Assembly (NCBI RefSeq): GCF_051660745.1
Contig: NZ_JBOFQF010000037.1
Location: 1-64,000, forward strand
Direction of reading: 5' to 3'
Length of the DNA: 64,000 nt
Source: Segniliparus sp051660745
Lineage (GTDB): Bacteria > Actinomycetota > Actinomycetes > Mycobacteriales > Mycobacteriaceae
The notes under the pieces were generated by a model that was given only the letters and a program-made list of their open reading frames with translations, was not told where the DNA came from and ran no database searches. This document shows positions 32,962 through 40,583 of the stretch, piece after piece (position 1 is the stretch's first letter; each line of letters starts with the position of its first letter). Made by a program: the position numbers and the translations under genes.

Positions 32962-33815
32962 GCGAGCCTCCTCCCGTCCAATACCTCGGGATTGGCGATG
33001 TCCGGGCGCTCGCCGCACGTCTTGACGTGCGCCCGACGAAACGGCTCGGGCAGAACTTCGTCCACGACCCTGGAACGATCCGGCGGATCGTCGCGGCGGC
33101 GGGCCTGCGACCGGAGGACGCGGTCTTGGAGATCGGGCCGGGGCTCGGCTCGCTCACGCTCGGCCTGTTGGACGTCGCCCACGACGTGACGGCGGTGGAA
33201 GTGGACGCGAAGCTCGCGGCGGAGCTGCCGCAGACCATCGCCGACCGCGCGCCGGGCAGGCAGTTCCGGCTCGTCGAGAAAGACGCGCTCCAGCTCGGCT
33301 CCGCCGATTTGCCGGTGGCGCCGACCGCGTTGGTCGCGAATCTGCCGTACAACGTCGCGGTGCCTGTCTTCCTGCGCGCGTTGGCCGAGTTCCCGAGCAT
33401 CCGCACGGCGCTGGTCATGGTGCAGCTGGAGGTCGGCCAGCGATTGGCAGCGAAGCCTGGCGCGCGGGAGGGCGGCGTGCCGACGCTGAAGACCGCCTTC
33501 TACGGCACGGCGGAGCTCGCGAACAAGGTCTCGCCCGAGGTGTTCTGGCCGAAGCCCAACGTGGACTCGGCGCTGGTGCGTTTCACCCGGCGCGAGAACT
33601 CGCCGTGGCCGACCGACGAGCAGACGCGGAAACGGGTTTTCAGCCTCGTCGACGCGGCATTCGCGAGCAGGCGGAAAACTCTGGGCGCGGTCCTGAAATC
33701 ATGGGCGGGTTCTCCCGAGGAGCTGCGCAGACGGCTCGAAGTGGCAGGCGTTCCTGGCTCGGCGCGCGGCGAGGAGCTCGGCGTCGAGCAGTTCGTGGCG
33801 CTCGCGCTGGCGTGA
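32925..33815 (+). CDS. rsmA: RsmA (KsgA), 16S rRNA dimethyladenosine transferase
   Basis: A 296-residue SAM-dependent enzyme that dimethylates A1518 and A1519 of 16S rRNA; loss gives kasugamycin resistance. Motifs: RPTKRLGQNFVHDPGTIRRI, LEIGPGLGSLTLGLLD, VTAVEVDAKLA, VANLPYNVAVP (catalytic NLPY) and FWPKPNVDSALV. The start is uncertain: GTG 32925 is the longest choice and GTG 32934 is also possible; both overlap the end of rpfB in another frame. No ispE gene follows, in contrast to mycobacteria; instead an HNH gene abuts it, with the two stops side by side in TGATCA. Confidence 0.93.
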   Translation: MAGVLHQSRPPLSEPPPVQYLGIGDVRALAARLDVRPTKRLGQNFVHDPGTIRRIVAAAGLRPEDAVLEIGPGLGSLTLGLLDVAHDVTAVEVDAKLAAELPQTIADRAPGRQFRLVEKDALQLGSADLPVAPTALVANLPYNVAVPVFLRALAEFPSIRTALVMVQLEVGQRLAAKPGAREGGVPTLKTAFYGTAELANKVSPEVFWPKPNVDSALVRFTRRENSPWPTDEQTRKRVFSLVDAAFASRRKTLGAVLKSWAGSPEELRRRLEVAGVPGSARGEELGVEQFVALALA

Positions 33816-35024
33816 TCAGCCGGATTGGGTGACGTAGCGCTGGCCTGACGGCGATACCCATGTGACGGTTCCGTCGGATTCTTGTTTGTCTCGCCATTTG
33901 CCGTGTGTTTTTGCTCGGTGGTGGTGTCGGCAGAGGCGTTTCAAGTTTTCGGGGATTGTTTGCCCGCCTGATTCGGGATGTTCGTGGTCGAAGGGGATGG
34001 TGTGGTCTAACTCGGTGCGGGCTCTTCGGTGGCAGCCTGGGAATCGGCAGTGCCCGTCGCGTGTGTTGACGTGGGTTTCGACTGCCGGTGTGGGTTTGTA
34101 TCGTGTTGGGCAGGTGGTGAATGTGATTCGTTTCGCGGCTTTCGCGAGGGTTTTGGCGAGATCGGAGTCGATGGGGGCTCCGTCGAGGAGCGCGGGGACA
34201 TCCTCGCCTGAGATCAACGCGGGGAGTTGGACGACGAGTTCGATGTTCTTGGGGTGATGTGCGGGTCGTTGGGCTGCCTTGCAGGATTGCTTGCCGCATT
34301 CGCAGACGAGCTGGTGTTCTTCGCCGAGGATCGCGAGCGCGTCGCTGTGTCGGGTGAAGATAGGTCTTCCGTCGTGGGGGCAGACGGTGTTGGCGATCTG
34401 GGTCAACCTTTCGCGGAGCTCGGCGGCGGCTTCCAGGGGCATGGTTCCGCGCAGGTCGGCCATGCCGTCACTGATGGGGGTGATGGTGAAGGAGCGGGAC
34501 TTGTGAGCCCGCTCCCGTCGCCGCTTGCACCATTCGGGGTCGAGCCGCAGGTACTGGGCTTCCATCAATTGCGAGATCTTCCCGTAGGAACACATCCGCC
34601 AGCGCGGGGCTTGGACGGCGAGCCACGCGTCCAGCTCCTCCCTGCAGCCGCTGGGCGCGAAGCCCAAGTTCTCGCCCACGAACCGGGCGGCTTTCGCCGT
34701 GACCTCGGCCGCCGCCAGTTTCGCCCCGAGCTTCGGGTAGTTCACGGTCATGTCCTCCGCGAAGGACAGCATGGCCTCCGCGCCGCGCGACGACACCCCG
34801 AGCGCGGGGCCCAGCTCCAACAGCACCGCTTCGCGCGTGGCGAAGGAGAAAATCCCTTTCCCGCACTGGCGCTCCTCCACGATCTGGCGCTGCGCCACCT
34901 CTTCGGCGATCCTCGCCACCAGCACAGCTTTCCGGGAGAGCAGCAGGGACTCCTCGCGCTCCACTTCTGCGAGCGCGGCAAGCAGATCCCTCACCGCCGA
35001 ACCGGTTCCCGCCGTGTCATCCAT
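33816..35024 (-). CDS. DUF222 / HNH endonuclease-domain protein (13E12-repeat type)
   Basis: A 402-residue protein. The N-terminal three quarters is the DUF222 helical domain (RIAEEVAQRQIVEERQCGKG, MEAQYLRLDPEWCKRRRER), and the C-terminus is an HNH nuclease: RDGHCRFPGCHRRARTELDH, IPENLKRLCRHHHRAKTHG. This family is spread in many copies in actinobacteria (13E12 repeats of Mycobacterium) and behaves like mobile DNA. ATG 35024 is chosen: a good promoter ends 7 nt before it, so a TTG at 35060 would lie outside the transcript. The 3' half of the gene (about 33830-34440) has many T/G third positions and lower GC than the 5' half, a sign of recombination with a foreign copy. Confidence 0.85.
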   Translation of the reverse strand: MDDTAGTGSAVRDLLAALAEVEREESLLLSRKAVLVARIAEEVAQRQIVEERQCGKGIFSFATREAVLLELGPALGVSSRGAEAMLSFAEDMTVNYPKLGAKLAAAEVTAKAARFVGENLGFAPSGCREELDAWLAVQAPRWRMCSYGKISQLMEAQYLRLDPEWCKRRRERAHKSRSFTITPISDGMADLRGTMPLEAAAELRERLTQIANTVCPHDGRPIFTRHSDALAILGEEHQLVCECGKQSCKAAQRPAHHPKNIELVVQLPALISGEDVPALLDGAPIDSDLAKTLAKAAKRITFTTCPTRYKPTPAVETHVNTRDGHCRFPGCHRRARTELDHTIPFDHEHPESGGQTIPENLKRLCRHHHRAKTHGKWRDKQESDGTVTWVSPSGQRYVTQSG

Positions 35025-35031
35025 ACGTTCG

Positions 35032-35060
35032 ATTCTACCCGAAAACCCCAGGCAGAACAA
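35032..35060 (-). promoter_or_regulatory. Promoter of the DUF222-HNH gene (leaderless)
   Basis: On the minus strand TTGTTC (35055-35060), exactly 17 bp, TAGAAT (35032-35037), then 7 nt to ATG 35024. This is the most complete promoter seen in the window, and transcription should begin at or next to the start codon. Confidence 0.7.
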
Positions 35061-35148
35061 GGAAAACCCACACGCTTGTGTGCCTACTTATGACAACCTT
35101 GCGCAACGCTTTTCCACTGACGTATGAAATCAGCGCGACGGGGAAGCT

Positions 35149-35892
35149 CTAGTTGCGGACCTTGCGGGTCGCGCGCTGGAGGTTGCGCATCTTCGCCCCC
35201 TGCGGCAGCGGGCCCTTCGGCAGCGGCGTGGGTCGGGCGCCGAGGGCGGCGAACTTCGCCTCGATCGCGTCCATGCGCTTCGTGTCGATGTTGTTGGGCA
35301 GCCGCATGATGTGGCGTTGCAGCTTCGACAGGGGAACGTTCCCCTCCTCGTTCCCAACGACGATCTCGTAGATCGGGGTGTCGCCGACGAGTTTCGCGAT
35401 CTTGCGCTTCTCCTGCGCGATCAAGCCCTGCGCCCGGTTCGGGGCCCCCTCGCCGACGAGGATCACACCAGGCTTGCCGACAACCCGGTGCACCACGTCG
35501 AACTGCCCGTTCGCCGCGACGCCCGGCGTGACCCGCCACGCGCCCCGGAGCTGTTCGAGCACCCAGCTCGCGGCGCCCGTCTTCCCCTCGGCGTTGGCGT
35601 ACGCCGTGCGCTGGATGCGGCGGCTGAACACGACGAAAGCGCCGACCAGGCCCGCGAGGACGCCGAGCGGCGCGAAGAACCAGACGCCGACTGCGACCAG
35701 GCCGAGCGCCACGCCGAGCGCGACAGCGAGGACGAAAACGCCGATCATGAGCGGCAACAGCCAGCGGTCTTCGCGCCGCTGCATGTTGAACGCCTGCCAC
35801 ATCTGCTGGCGGCGCTCTTTCGATTGGCGCTGGCGCACGAGCTTCGCGGCGGCTTTCGCTTCCTTGCTCGTCGGTGCTGGAGGTTTCGGCAT
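35149..35892 (-). CDS. DUF4191 membrane protein
   Basis: A 247-residue protein of the actinobacterial DUF4191 family (like Mycobacterium tuberculosis Rv2219). A basic N-terminus (KLVRQRQSKERRQQMWQAFN) is followed by two transmembrane helices (about residues 45-90), then a cytoplasmic domain with EGKTGAASWVLEQLRGAW, GKPGVILVGEGAPNRAQGL and LPNNIDTKRMDAIEAK, and a basic end. In mycobacteria it lies beside lipA/lipB, which are also close here (38.7-42.1 kb), but three or more genes now separate them. Function unknown. It diverges from the MFS transporter gene. Confidence 0.88.
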   Translation of the reverse strand: MPKPPAPTSKEAKAAAKLVRQRQSKERRQQMWQAFNMQRREDRWLLPLMIGVFVLAVALGVALGLVAVGVWFFAPLGVLAGLVGAFVVFSRRIQRTAYANAEGKTGAASWVLEQLRGAWRVTPGVAANGQFDVVHRVVGKPGVILVGEGAPNRAQGLIAQEKRKIAKLVGDTPIYEIVVGNEEGNVPLSKLQRHIMRLPNNIDTKRMDAIEAKFAALGARPTPLPKGPLPQGAKMRNLQRATRKVRN

Positions 35893-35898
35893 ATATGT

Positions 35899-35904
35899 AC
35901 GGTA
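35899..35904 (-). promoter_or_regulatory. -10 box, predicted leaderless promoter (DUF4191 gene)
   Basis: TACCGT on the minus strand, 6 nt before ATG 35892. Confidence 0.4.
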
Positions 35905-35968
35905 CCTCTTTCGCCAGGTTCACGGCCAGTCGCAGGCGTTTTGCCCGCCCGCGTCCAGCCTCTCGGGG

Positions 35969-35974
35969 TACGCT
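35969..35974 (+). promoter_or_regulatory. -10 box, predicted leaderless promoter (MFS transporter)
   Basis: TACGCT, 7 nt, ATG 35982; no ribosome binding site. Confidence 0.45.
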
Positions 35975-35981
35975 TGCCCGA

Positions 35982-38048
35982 ATGCCTCCCCCCAATGCCG
36001 CTGCCGAAGCCTCGGACGAAGCCGGAGCGACCCAAGTCGAGACAGACACGCGCCGCAAGAGCCTGATCTTCACGGCGGTCCTGCTCGGCATGCTCCTCGC
36101 CGCGCTCGACCAGACCATCGTGGCCACGGCGCTGCCGACCGTCGTCGCCGAGCTCGGCAGTCCGGGCAGGCAGTCCTGGGTGGTGACCAGCTACCTGCTC
36201 ACCGAGACCATCGTGACAGTGGTCGTCGGCAAGCTCGGCGACCTCTACGGGCGCAAGCGGGTTTTCCAGGCTTCTGTGGTGTGTTTCGTCGCCAGCTCCG
36301 TCTTCTGCGGCCTGGCCGGGTCGATGACCTCGCTCGTGCTCTGGCGCGCAGTGCAGGGCATTGGCGCAGGCGGCCTCATGGTGACCTCGATGGCGCTCAT
36401 CGCCGAGGTCATCCCGCTGCGAGATCGGGCGCGCTACCAGGGGATCCTCAGCAGCATGTTCTCGGTGACCTCGGTCGTCGGGCCTGTGCTCGGCGGCCTC
36501 TTCACCGACTATCTGAGCTGGCGTTGGGCGTTCTGGGTGAACCTTCCGGTCGGGATCGCGGTGCTGATGGTCGCAGGGACCGCCATCCCGCAGCTCGCGA
36601 AGGCGGCCCGGCCGGTCATCGACTACTGGGGCATCCTCCTCGTCGGCCTCGGTGTCACCGGCCTCACGCTCGCGACCACCTGGGGCGGCTCGGAGTACCC
36701 ATGGGGCTCCCCGACGATCGTCGGGCTCTTCGCGGGCTCCGCCGTGGCGCTCGCGCTCTTCGTCTGGGTCGAGGCCACCACGGCGCAGCCGGTGCTGCCG
36801 CCGAGGCTCTTCCGCGACCCCGTGTTCAGCGTGTGCTGCGCGCTCGCCTTCACTGTCGGCTTCGCGATGCTCGGCACGTTGACCTTTATGCCGACGTTCA
36901 TGCAGTTCGTGGACGGGGCGGAGCCGACGACTTCGGGCCTGCGCACCCTGCCGATGGTGCTCGGGATGGTCTTCACCTCTACGGCGGTCGGGTCCTTCGT
37001 CGGGCGCACCGGGCGGTACAAAGTGTTCCCCGTGGCCGGGATGGCCGTGATGGCGGTGGCGTTCCTCGCCCTGTCCCGCATGGACGGGACCTCGCCCAAC
37101 CGGATCTACTACCAGTCCGCCATCCTGCTCGTCCTCGGCGTCGGCATCGGTTTGTCCATGCAAGTGCTCACGGTCGTCGTGCAGAACACCGTGCAGTTCT
37201 CCGACCTCGGATCGGCGACGAGCGGCGTGACGTTCTTCCGGACGATCGGCAGCTCGTTCGGAGCCGCCGTGTTCGGGACGCTCTTCCACACCTTCCTCGG
37301 CCCCCGCACGTCGGCCGCGCTCGCCGCCTCGGGCGCTCCTGCCGAAGCCGCGCAGTCCCCGCACGTCCTGCACCGGCTGCCCGCCGAGCAGGCCCAGCCG
37401 ATCGTGGCCGCGTACGCGCAGTCGCTCGACTTGGTCTTCCTCTGCGCGACGCCGGTCGCGGTCCTCGGCTTCCTGCTCGCCCTGCTCCTCAAAGAGAAGC
37501 CGCTCGTGCAGGCGAACTCCCCGGCGGTCGAGTTCGGCGAAGGCTTCGGCGTGCCGTCGGGCAGCACGCCCGAGAAACAGCTCGAAGTCGCGGTCAGCTG
37601 GCAGCTGCGCAACACGCACGGGCTCCGCATGCGGCACTTGGCCGAGACCCCTGGCGTCGGGCTCGGGGTGGCCGGGGTCTGGGGCCTGTTGCGGATCAGC
37701 CGCACGGCCCAAGTGTTCGGCCAAGCGACCCTCAGCGGCATCTCGCACAAACACCAGCTGCCGCCCGAGGCGCTCGAGCCGGTCTTCGCCGCGCTCGTGT
37801 CGGGCGGCGACGTGCGCCGCGACGGGGACGAGCTGTCGCTCACCCCGGCTGGCGCGGCGAAGGCCGAGCTGCTGATCAAACGCCAGGGCGAGTTCCTCAT
37901 GGAGAAGCTGGTCGAATGCACGGGATGCGAGGGCAGGGCCGACCGGGACCAGGTCGAGGCGGCGCTGCGGAACATCACGCGGCGCTGGCTCCGGGAAGAG
38001 GCCGACCGGCCGGAGGCGCAAGAGCCCGCTCTGGCAGGAGCCCGGTAG
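35982..38048 (+). CDS. DHA2-family MFS drug exporter with C-terminal winged-helix-like domain
   Basis: A 688-residue protein. The first about 480 residues form a 14-helix drug:proton antiporter: LLGMLLAALDQTIVATALPT (motif D1), GKLGDLYGRKRVF (motif A), RAVQGIGAGGLMV and SVVGPVLGGLFTDYLSWRW (motif C). The last about 190 residues are soluble: LEVAVSWQLRNTHGLRMRHL, a helix pair, then a wing-like GGDVRRDGDELSLTPAGAAK as in MarR/PadR winged helices, and a CTGC dipeptide pair near the end. The overall length matches Mycobacterium tuberculosis Rv1877. Upstream ATGs in frame would lie before the TACGCT box and are rejected. The substrate is unknown. Confidence 0.88.
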   Translation: MPPPNAAAEASDEAGATQVETDTRRKSLIFTAVLLGMLLAALDQTIVATALPTVVAELGSPGRQSWVVTSYLLTETIVTVVVGKLGDLYGRKRVFQASVVCFVASSVFCGLAGSMTSLVLWRAVQGIGAGGLMVTSMALIAEVIPLRDRARYQGILSSMFSVTSVVGPVLGGLFTDYLSWRWAFWVNLPVGIAVLMVAGTAIPQLAKAARPVIDYWGILLVGLGVTGLTLATTWGGSEYPWGSPTIVGLFAGSAVALALFVWVEATTAQPVLPPRLFRDPVFSVCCALAFTVGFAMLGTLTFMPTFMQFVDGAEPTTSGLRTLPMVLGMVFTSTAVGSFVGRTGRYKVFPVAGMAVMAVAFLALSRMDGTSPNRIYYQSAILLVLGVGIGLSMQVLTVVVQNTVQFSDLGSATSGVTFFRTIGSSFGAAVFGTLFHTFLGPRTSAALAASGAPAEAAQSPHVLHRLPAEQAQPIVAAYAQSLDLVFLCATPVAVLGFLLALLLKEKPLVQANSPAVEFGEGFGVPSGSTPEKQLEVAVSWQLRNTHGLRMRHLAETPGVGLGVAGVWGLLRISRTAQVFGQATLSGISHKHQLPPEALEPVFAALVSGGDVRRDGDELSLTPAGAAKAELLIKRQGEFLMEKLVECTGCEGRADRDQVEAALRNITRRWLREEADRPEAQEPALAGAR

Positions 38049-38063
38049 CTATCCGGTAGCTAT
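38042..38063 (+). repeat. 11-bp tandem duplication that builds a promoter box
   Basis: CCGGTAGCTAT twice in direct tandem. The first copy contains the stop codon of the MFS gene (TAG 38046-38048). The second supplies the TAT of the TATGCT box of the next gene. Confidence 0.85.
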
Positions 38064-38066
38064 GCT
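38061..38066 (+). promoter_or_regulatory. -10 box, predicted leaderless promoter (MOSC gene)
   Basis: TATGCT, then GAGGAG, then ATG 38073. The GAGGAG abuts the ATG with no spacing, so it is not a usable Shine-Dalgarno. Confidence 0.5.
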
Positions 38067-38072
38067 GAGGAG

Positions 38073-38732
38073 ATGACGGAGCACGCCTTTCGGGGCCGCG
38101 TCGACGCGGTCTGCGTCGTGTTCGAGGAGCGGAAGCTCGCAGGCCCTGCCCGGTTCGCGCTCAAAAATTCGGCCATCGACAAGCGCCCCGTCGACGGCCG
38201 GGTGGCCGTCCGGGAGCTCGGCTTGGACGGCGACCACGTCTGCGATCCGAAGCATCATGGCGGATCGGACCAGGCGGTGTACGCGTACGCGGCGCATGAG
38301 GCGCTGCGCTGGGCGCGGGAGCTGGGCAGGGAATTGCCCGCAGGCTGGTTCGGCGAGAACCTCCGGGTGAGCGGGATCGAGGTCACCGGCGCAGTGGTCG
38401 GGGAGCGCTGGGCGGTCGGAACGGACGGGCTCGTGCTGGAGGTGACGATTCCTCGCGTCCCCTGTCTGACGTTCGCCCGGTGGTCCGAGGAGGATCGCTG
38501 GGTCCGCAGGTTCGCCAATCAGGGCGATGTCGGAGCTTATTTGCGGGTCGTCGCAGAGGGCACGGTCGCGGCTGGCGACCGGATCGACGTGGTGTCAAGG
38601 CCGGAGCACGGCGTGACGGCGCGGGGGCTCTTCGACGGGTCGGCGGGCCAAGACGGCCTGCGGCGGCTGCTCGCCGCCGAGGACCTGCCCGCCAAGGTGG
38701 CGCGGGACGCGCGGGCGAGGCTCGTCCCGTAG
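38073..38732 (+). CDS. MOSC-domain protein (YiiM-like)
   Basis: A 219-residue protein with a MOSC beta-barrel, a fold that binds sulphur or molybdenum cofactor. Conserved segments: GLDGDHVCDPKHHGGSDQAV, GWFGENLRVSGIEVTG and IPRVPCLTF with the MOSC cysteine. The C-terminal tail is helical. Members such as YiiM take part in detoxification of N-hydroxylated compounds together with molybdoenzymes; the substrate here is not known. It is transcribed from its own promoter behind the MFS gene and converges on lipA with a perfect hairpin between them. Confidence 0.85.
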   Translation: MTEHAFRGRVDAVCVVFEERKLAGPARFALKNSAIDKRPVDGRVAVRELGLDGDHVCDPKHHGGSDQAVYAYAAHEALRWARELGRELPAGWFGENLRVSGIEVTGAVVGERWAVGTDGLVLEVTIPRVPCLTFARWSEEDRWVRRFANQGDVGAYLRVVAEGTVAAGDRIDVVSRPEHGVTARGLFDGSAGQDGLRRLLAAEDLPAKVARDARARLVP

Positions 38733-38746
38733 GCGCCTCGGCGCCT
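38731..38746. terminator. Compact inverted repeat between convergent MOSC and lipA genes
   Basis: AGGCGCC, TC, GGCGCCT: a perfect 7-bp dyad that begins inside the MOSC stop codon and ends 2 bp before the lipA stop. A weak bidirectional terminator is likely; only two T follow on the plus side. Confidence 0.45.
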
Positions 38747-38748
38747 GT

Positions 38749-39771
38749 TCAGCCTGCCGAGCGCGCCTCGTGCTGCGCCAGCACGGCAGAAGCCTCCTGC
38801 CGGGCGGTGCCCTCTTCGGCGAGGTGCGCCATGCTCGGGGGCAGCGCCTCGCCGCGCGCGAGCAGCGCCTTGGCGTAGAGCCTGCCCGCACGGTACGAGG
38901 AGCGCACCAGGGGACCGGTCATCACCGCCGAGAACCCGAGTTGCTCGGCGGTCTGTGCGTGGTCGAGGAATTCCTGGGGCTTGACCCAGCGGGCGACCGG
39001 ATGGTGGCGCGGGCTGGGGCGCAGATACTGCGTGATGGTGAGGATCTCGCAGCCCGCGGCGTGCAGATCGGCGAGGCAGGCGGACACCTCGTCCGGGTTC
39101 TCGCCGAGCCCGAGGATGAGGTTCGACTTCGTGACCAGCCCGGCCTCCCGCGCCTTGGCGATCACGTCGAGGCTGCGCTGGTAGCGGAACGCGGGCCGGA
39201 TCTCCCGGAAGATCCGGGGCACGGTTTCGAGGTTGTGCGCGAGCACGTGGGGCCGCGCGTGGAACACCTCGTCGAGCTGGTCCTTGTCGCCGGTGAAGTC
39301 CGGGATCAGCAGCTCGATCCCGGTGTCCGGGTTCAGCTCGCGGTTGGCGCGCACGGTCTCCGCGTAGAGCCACGCCCCGCCGTCCGGCAGGTCGTCGCGC
39401 GCCACGCCGGTGATGGTGGCGTAGCGCAGGCCGAGGGTCTGGATGGACTCGGCGACTTTGCGGGGCTCGTCTCGGTCGAGCTCGGCGGGCTTGCCGGTGT
39501 CGATCTGGCAGAAGTCGCAGCGCCGGGTGCACTGCTCGCCGCCGATGAGGAAGGTCGCCTCGCGGTCCTCCCAGCATTCGAAGATGTTCGGGCAGCCTGC
39601 CTCTTCGCAGACGGTGTGCAATCCGGCGCTCTTGACGAGGGATTTCAGCTCGTTGTACTGCGGGCCGAGTTTGGCGGTGGTGCGGATCCACTCCGGTTTG
39701 CGCTCGATGGGGGTCTGGGCGTTGCGCGCCTCCAGTCGTAGGAGCTTGCGTCCTTCCGGTGCGATCGTCAC
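38749..39771 (-). CDS. lipA: Lipoyl synthase LipA
   Basis: A 340-residue radical-SAM enzyme that inserts two sulphurs into octanoyl groups on lipoyl domains. Both 4Fe-4S clusters are complete: auxiliary cluster C55-x4-C60-x5-C66 and radical-SAM cluster C81-x3-C85-x2-C88, plus the C-terminal RSSYRAGRLY that carries the essential serines. The start is GTG 39771 with a TAAGCT box 6 nt upstream. In mycobacteria lipB directly precedes lipA; here two unrelated genes lie between them, so each has its own promoter. Confidence 0.95.
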   Translation of the reverse strand: MTIAPEGRKLLRLEARNAQTPIERKPEWIRTTAKLGPQYNELKSLVKSAGLHTVCEEAGCPNIFECWEDREATFLIGGEQCTRRCDFCQIDTGKPAELDRDEPRKVAESIQTLGLRYATITGVARDDLPDGGAWLYAETVRANRELNPDTGIELLIPDFTGDKDQLDEVFHARPHVLAHNLETVPRIFREIRPAFRYQRSLDVIAKAREAGLVTKSNLILGLGENPDEVSACLADLHAAGCEILTITQYLRPSPRHHPVARWVKPQEFLDHAQTAEQLGFSAVMTGPLVRSSYRAGRLYAKALLARGEALPPSMAHLAEEGTARQEASAVLAQHEARSAG

Positions 39772-39777
39772 TGGTCC

Positions 39778-39783
39778 AGCTTA
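39778..39783 (-). promoter_or_regulatory. -10 box, predicted leaderless promoter (lipA)
   Basis: TAAGCT on the minus strand, 6 nt before GTG 39771. Confidence 0.5.
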
Positions 39784-39811
39784 CCGTTCGCCGGGCAAGG
39801 GCGGAGATCGG

Positions 39812-40387
39812 TCATTCGCCGTGCAGTTCGTTTGTGCAGATCTTCCAGTCGTCGTCCCAGCGATGGCATGCGCCGACGTAGCTCTCCCGCGTCTTCGCCC
39901 CGTGCGGGAGGCGCACGAACGCCGCCGAGTCGAGCACTCCGTACGGGGTCAGGAAATAGACCGCGCCGCTCTCGGGGTCGACGGCGGCCTCCCGGATTTG
40001 GTAGAGGCCGAGGCGGCGCTGAAAGCCAGGGGCTTTGTCCGGTGCTCGGCCGAGCTCGGCCGCCGCGGCCTCGAACTGCTCCTTCGAGATCTGCCAGCCC
40101 AGCCGGCTCGGCGCGTCTATCCGCAGCAGCAGGAACGTCAGCAGCCAAGCGGCAGGCGTGGCGACGGTCCGCCAGCTGCGCAGCCCGGGTTTTCTGAGGA
40201 GGAAGCGGACCAGTTGGAACAAGGCCGCCGGAATCAGCAGGAGGGCGCTGACGAGCACAATGGGGAAGTCGCTGCCGAAGTACAGGTTGTTGTGCAGGAG
40301 CAGCAGGCAAAACCCGGCAACGGCCACGAACATCGCAGTGCTCGCCGCTGCCGCCCCTATGCCGGTGTTTGTCTCATCCGCCCCCAC
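39812..40387 (-). CDS. Unidentified membrane protein with extracytoplasmic tail
   Basis: A 191-residue protein with three hydrophobic helices (about residues 12-32, 40-65 and 75-90) and a soluble C-terminal half of 100 residues. The latter holds WQISKEQFEAAAAELGRAPD, ESGAVYFLTPYGVLDSAAF and a terminal pair of cysteines in GACHRWDDDWKICTNE that may form a disulphide. No family is recognised. GTG 40387 is the start; its -10 (TAGTCT) lies inside a perfect palindrome, so the gene is probably repressed by a dimeric regulator. It separates lipA from lipB. Confidence 0.7.
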   Translation of the reverse strand: MGADETNTGIGAAAASTAMFVAVAGFCLLLLHNNLYFGSDFPIVLVSALLLIPAALFQLVRFLLRKPGLRSWRTVATPAAWLLTFLLLRIDAPSRLGWQISKEQFEAAAAELGRAPDKAPGFQRRLGLYQIREAAVDPESGAVYFLTPYGVLDSAAFVRLPHGAKTRESYVGACHRWDDDWKICTNELHGE

Positions 40388-40392
40388 ATTTC

Positions 40393-40407
40393 AAGACTAG
40401 CAGTCTT
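40393..40407 (-). promoter_or_regulatory. Palindromic operator overlapping a -10 box
   Basis: AAGACT, AGC, AGTCTT. On the minus strand the dyad includes TAGTCT, which ends 6 nt before GTG 40387. A regulator bound here would block transcription of the membrane protein gene. Confidence 0.5.
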
Positions 40408-40583
40408 AATCGAAGTGTTCGACGCAAGTGCGCCGGCGCTCTCGTCGATGTGCGCCGATGCGGCTTGATAGAAGCCGACAATCCGGACGTCGCGGCCGCA
40501 ATGGCGGGAGCGAGCAGTGTCCGGCGCGGCTTCGCGCGGGCCCGGCCGCGCTTCTCGTCCGTCTGCGGGGGCAGGCCCCGGGC

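Noticed and set aside
33816..35024. DUF222-HNH gene as part of an insertion sequence
   Set aside because: No terminal inverted repeats, target duplication or transposase was seen. Only the family's mobile habit and the composition break speak for mobility.
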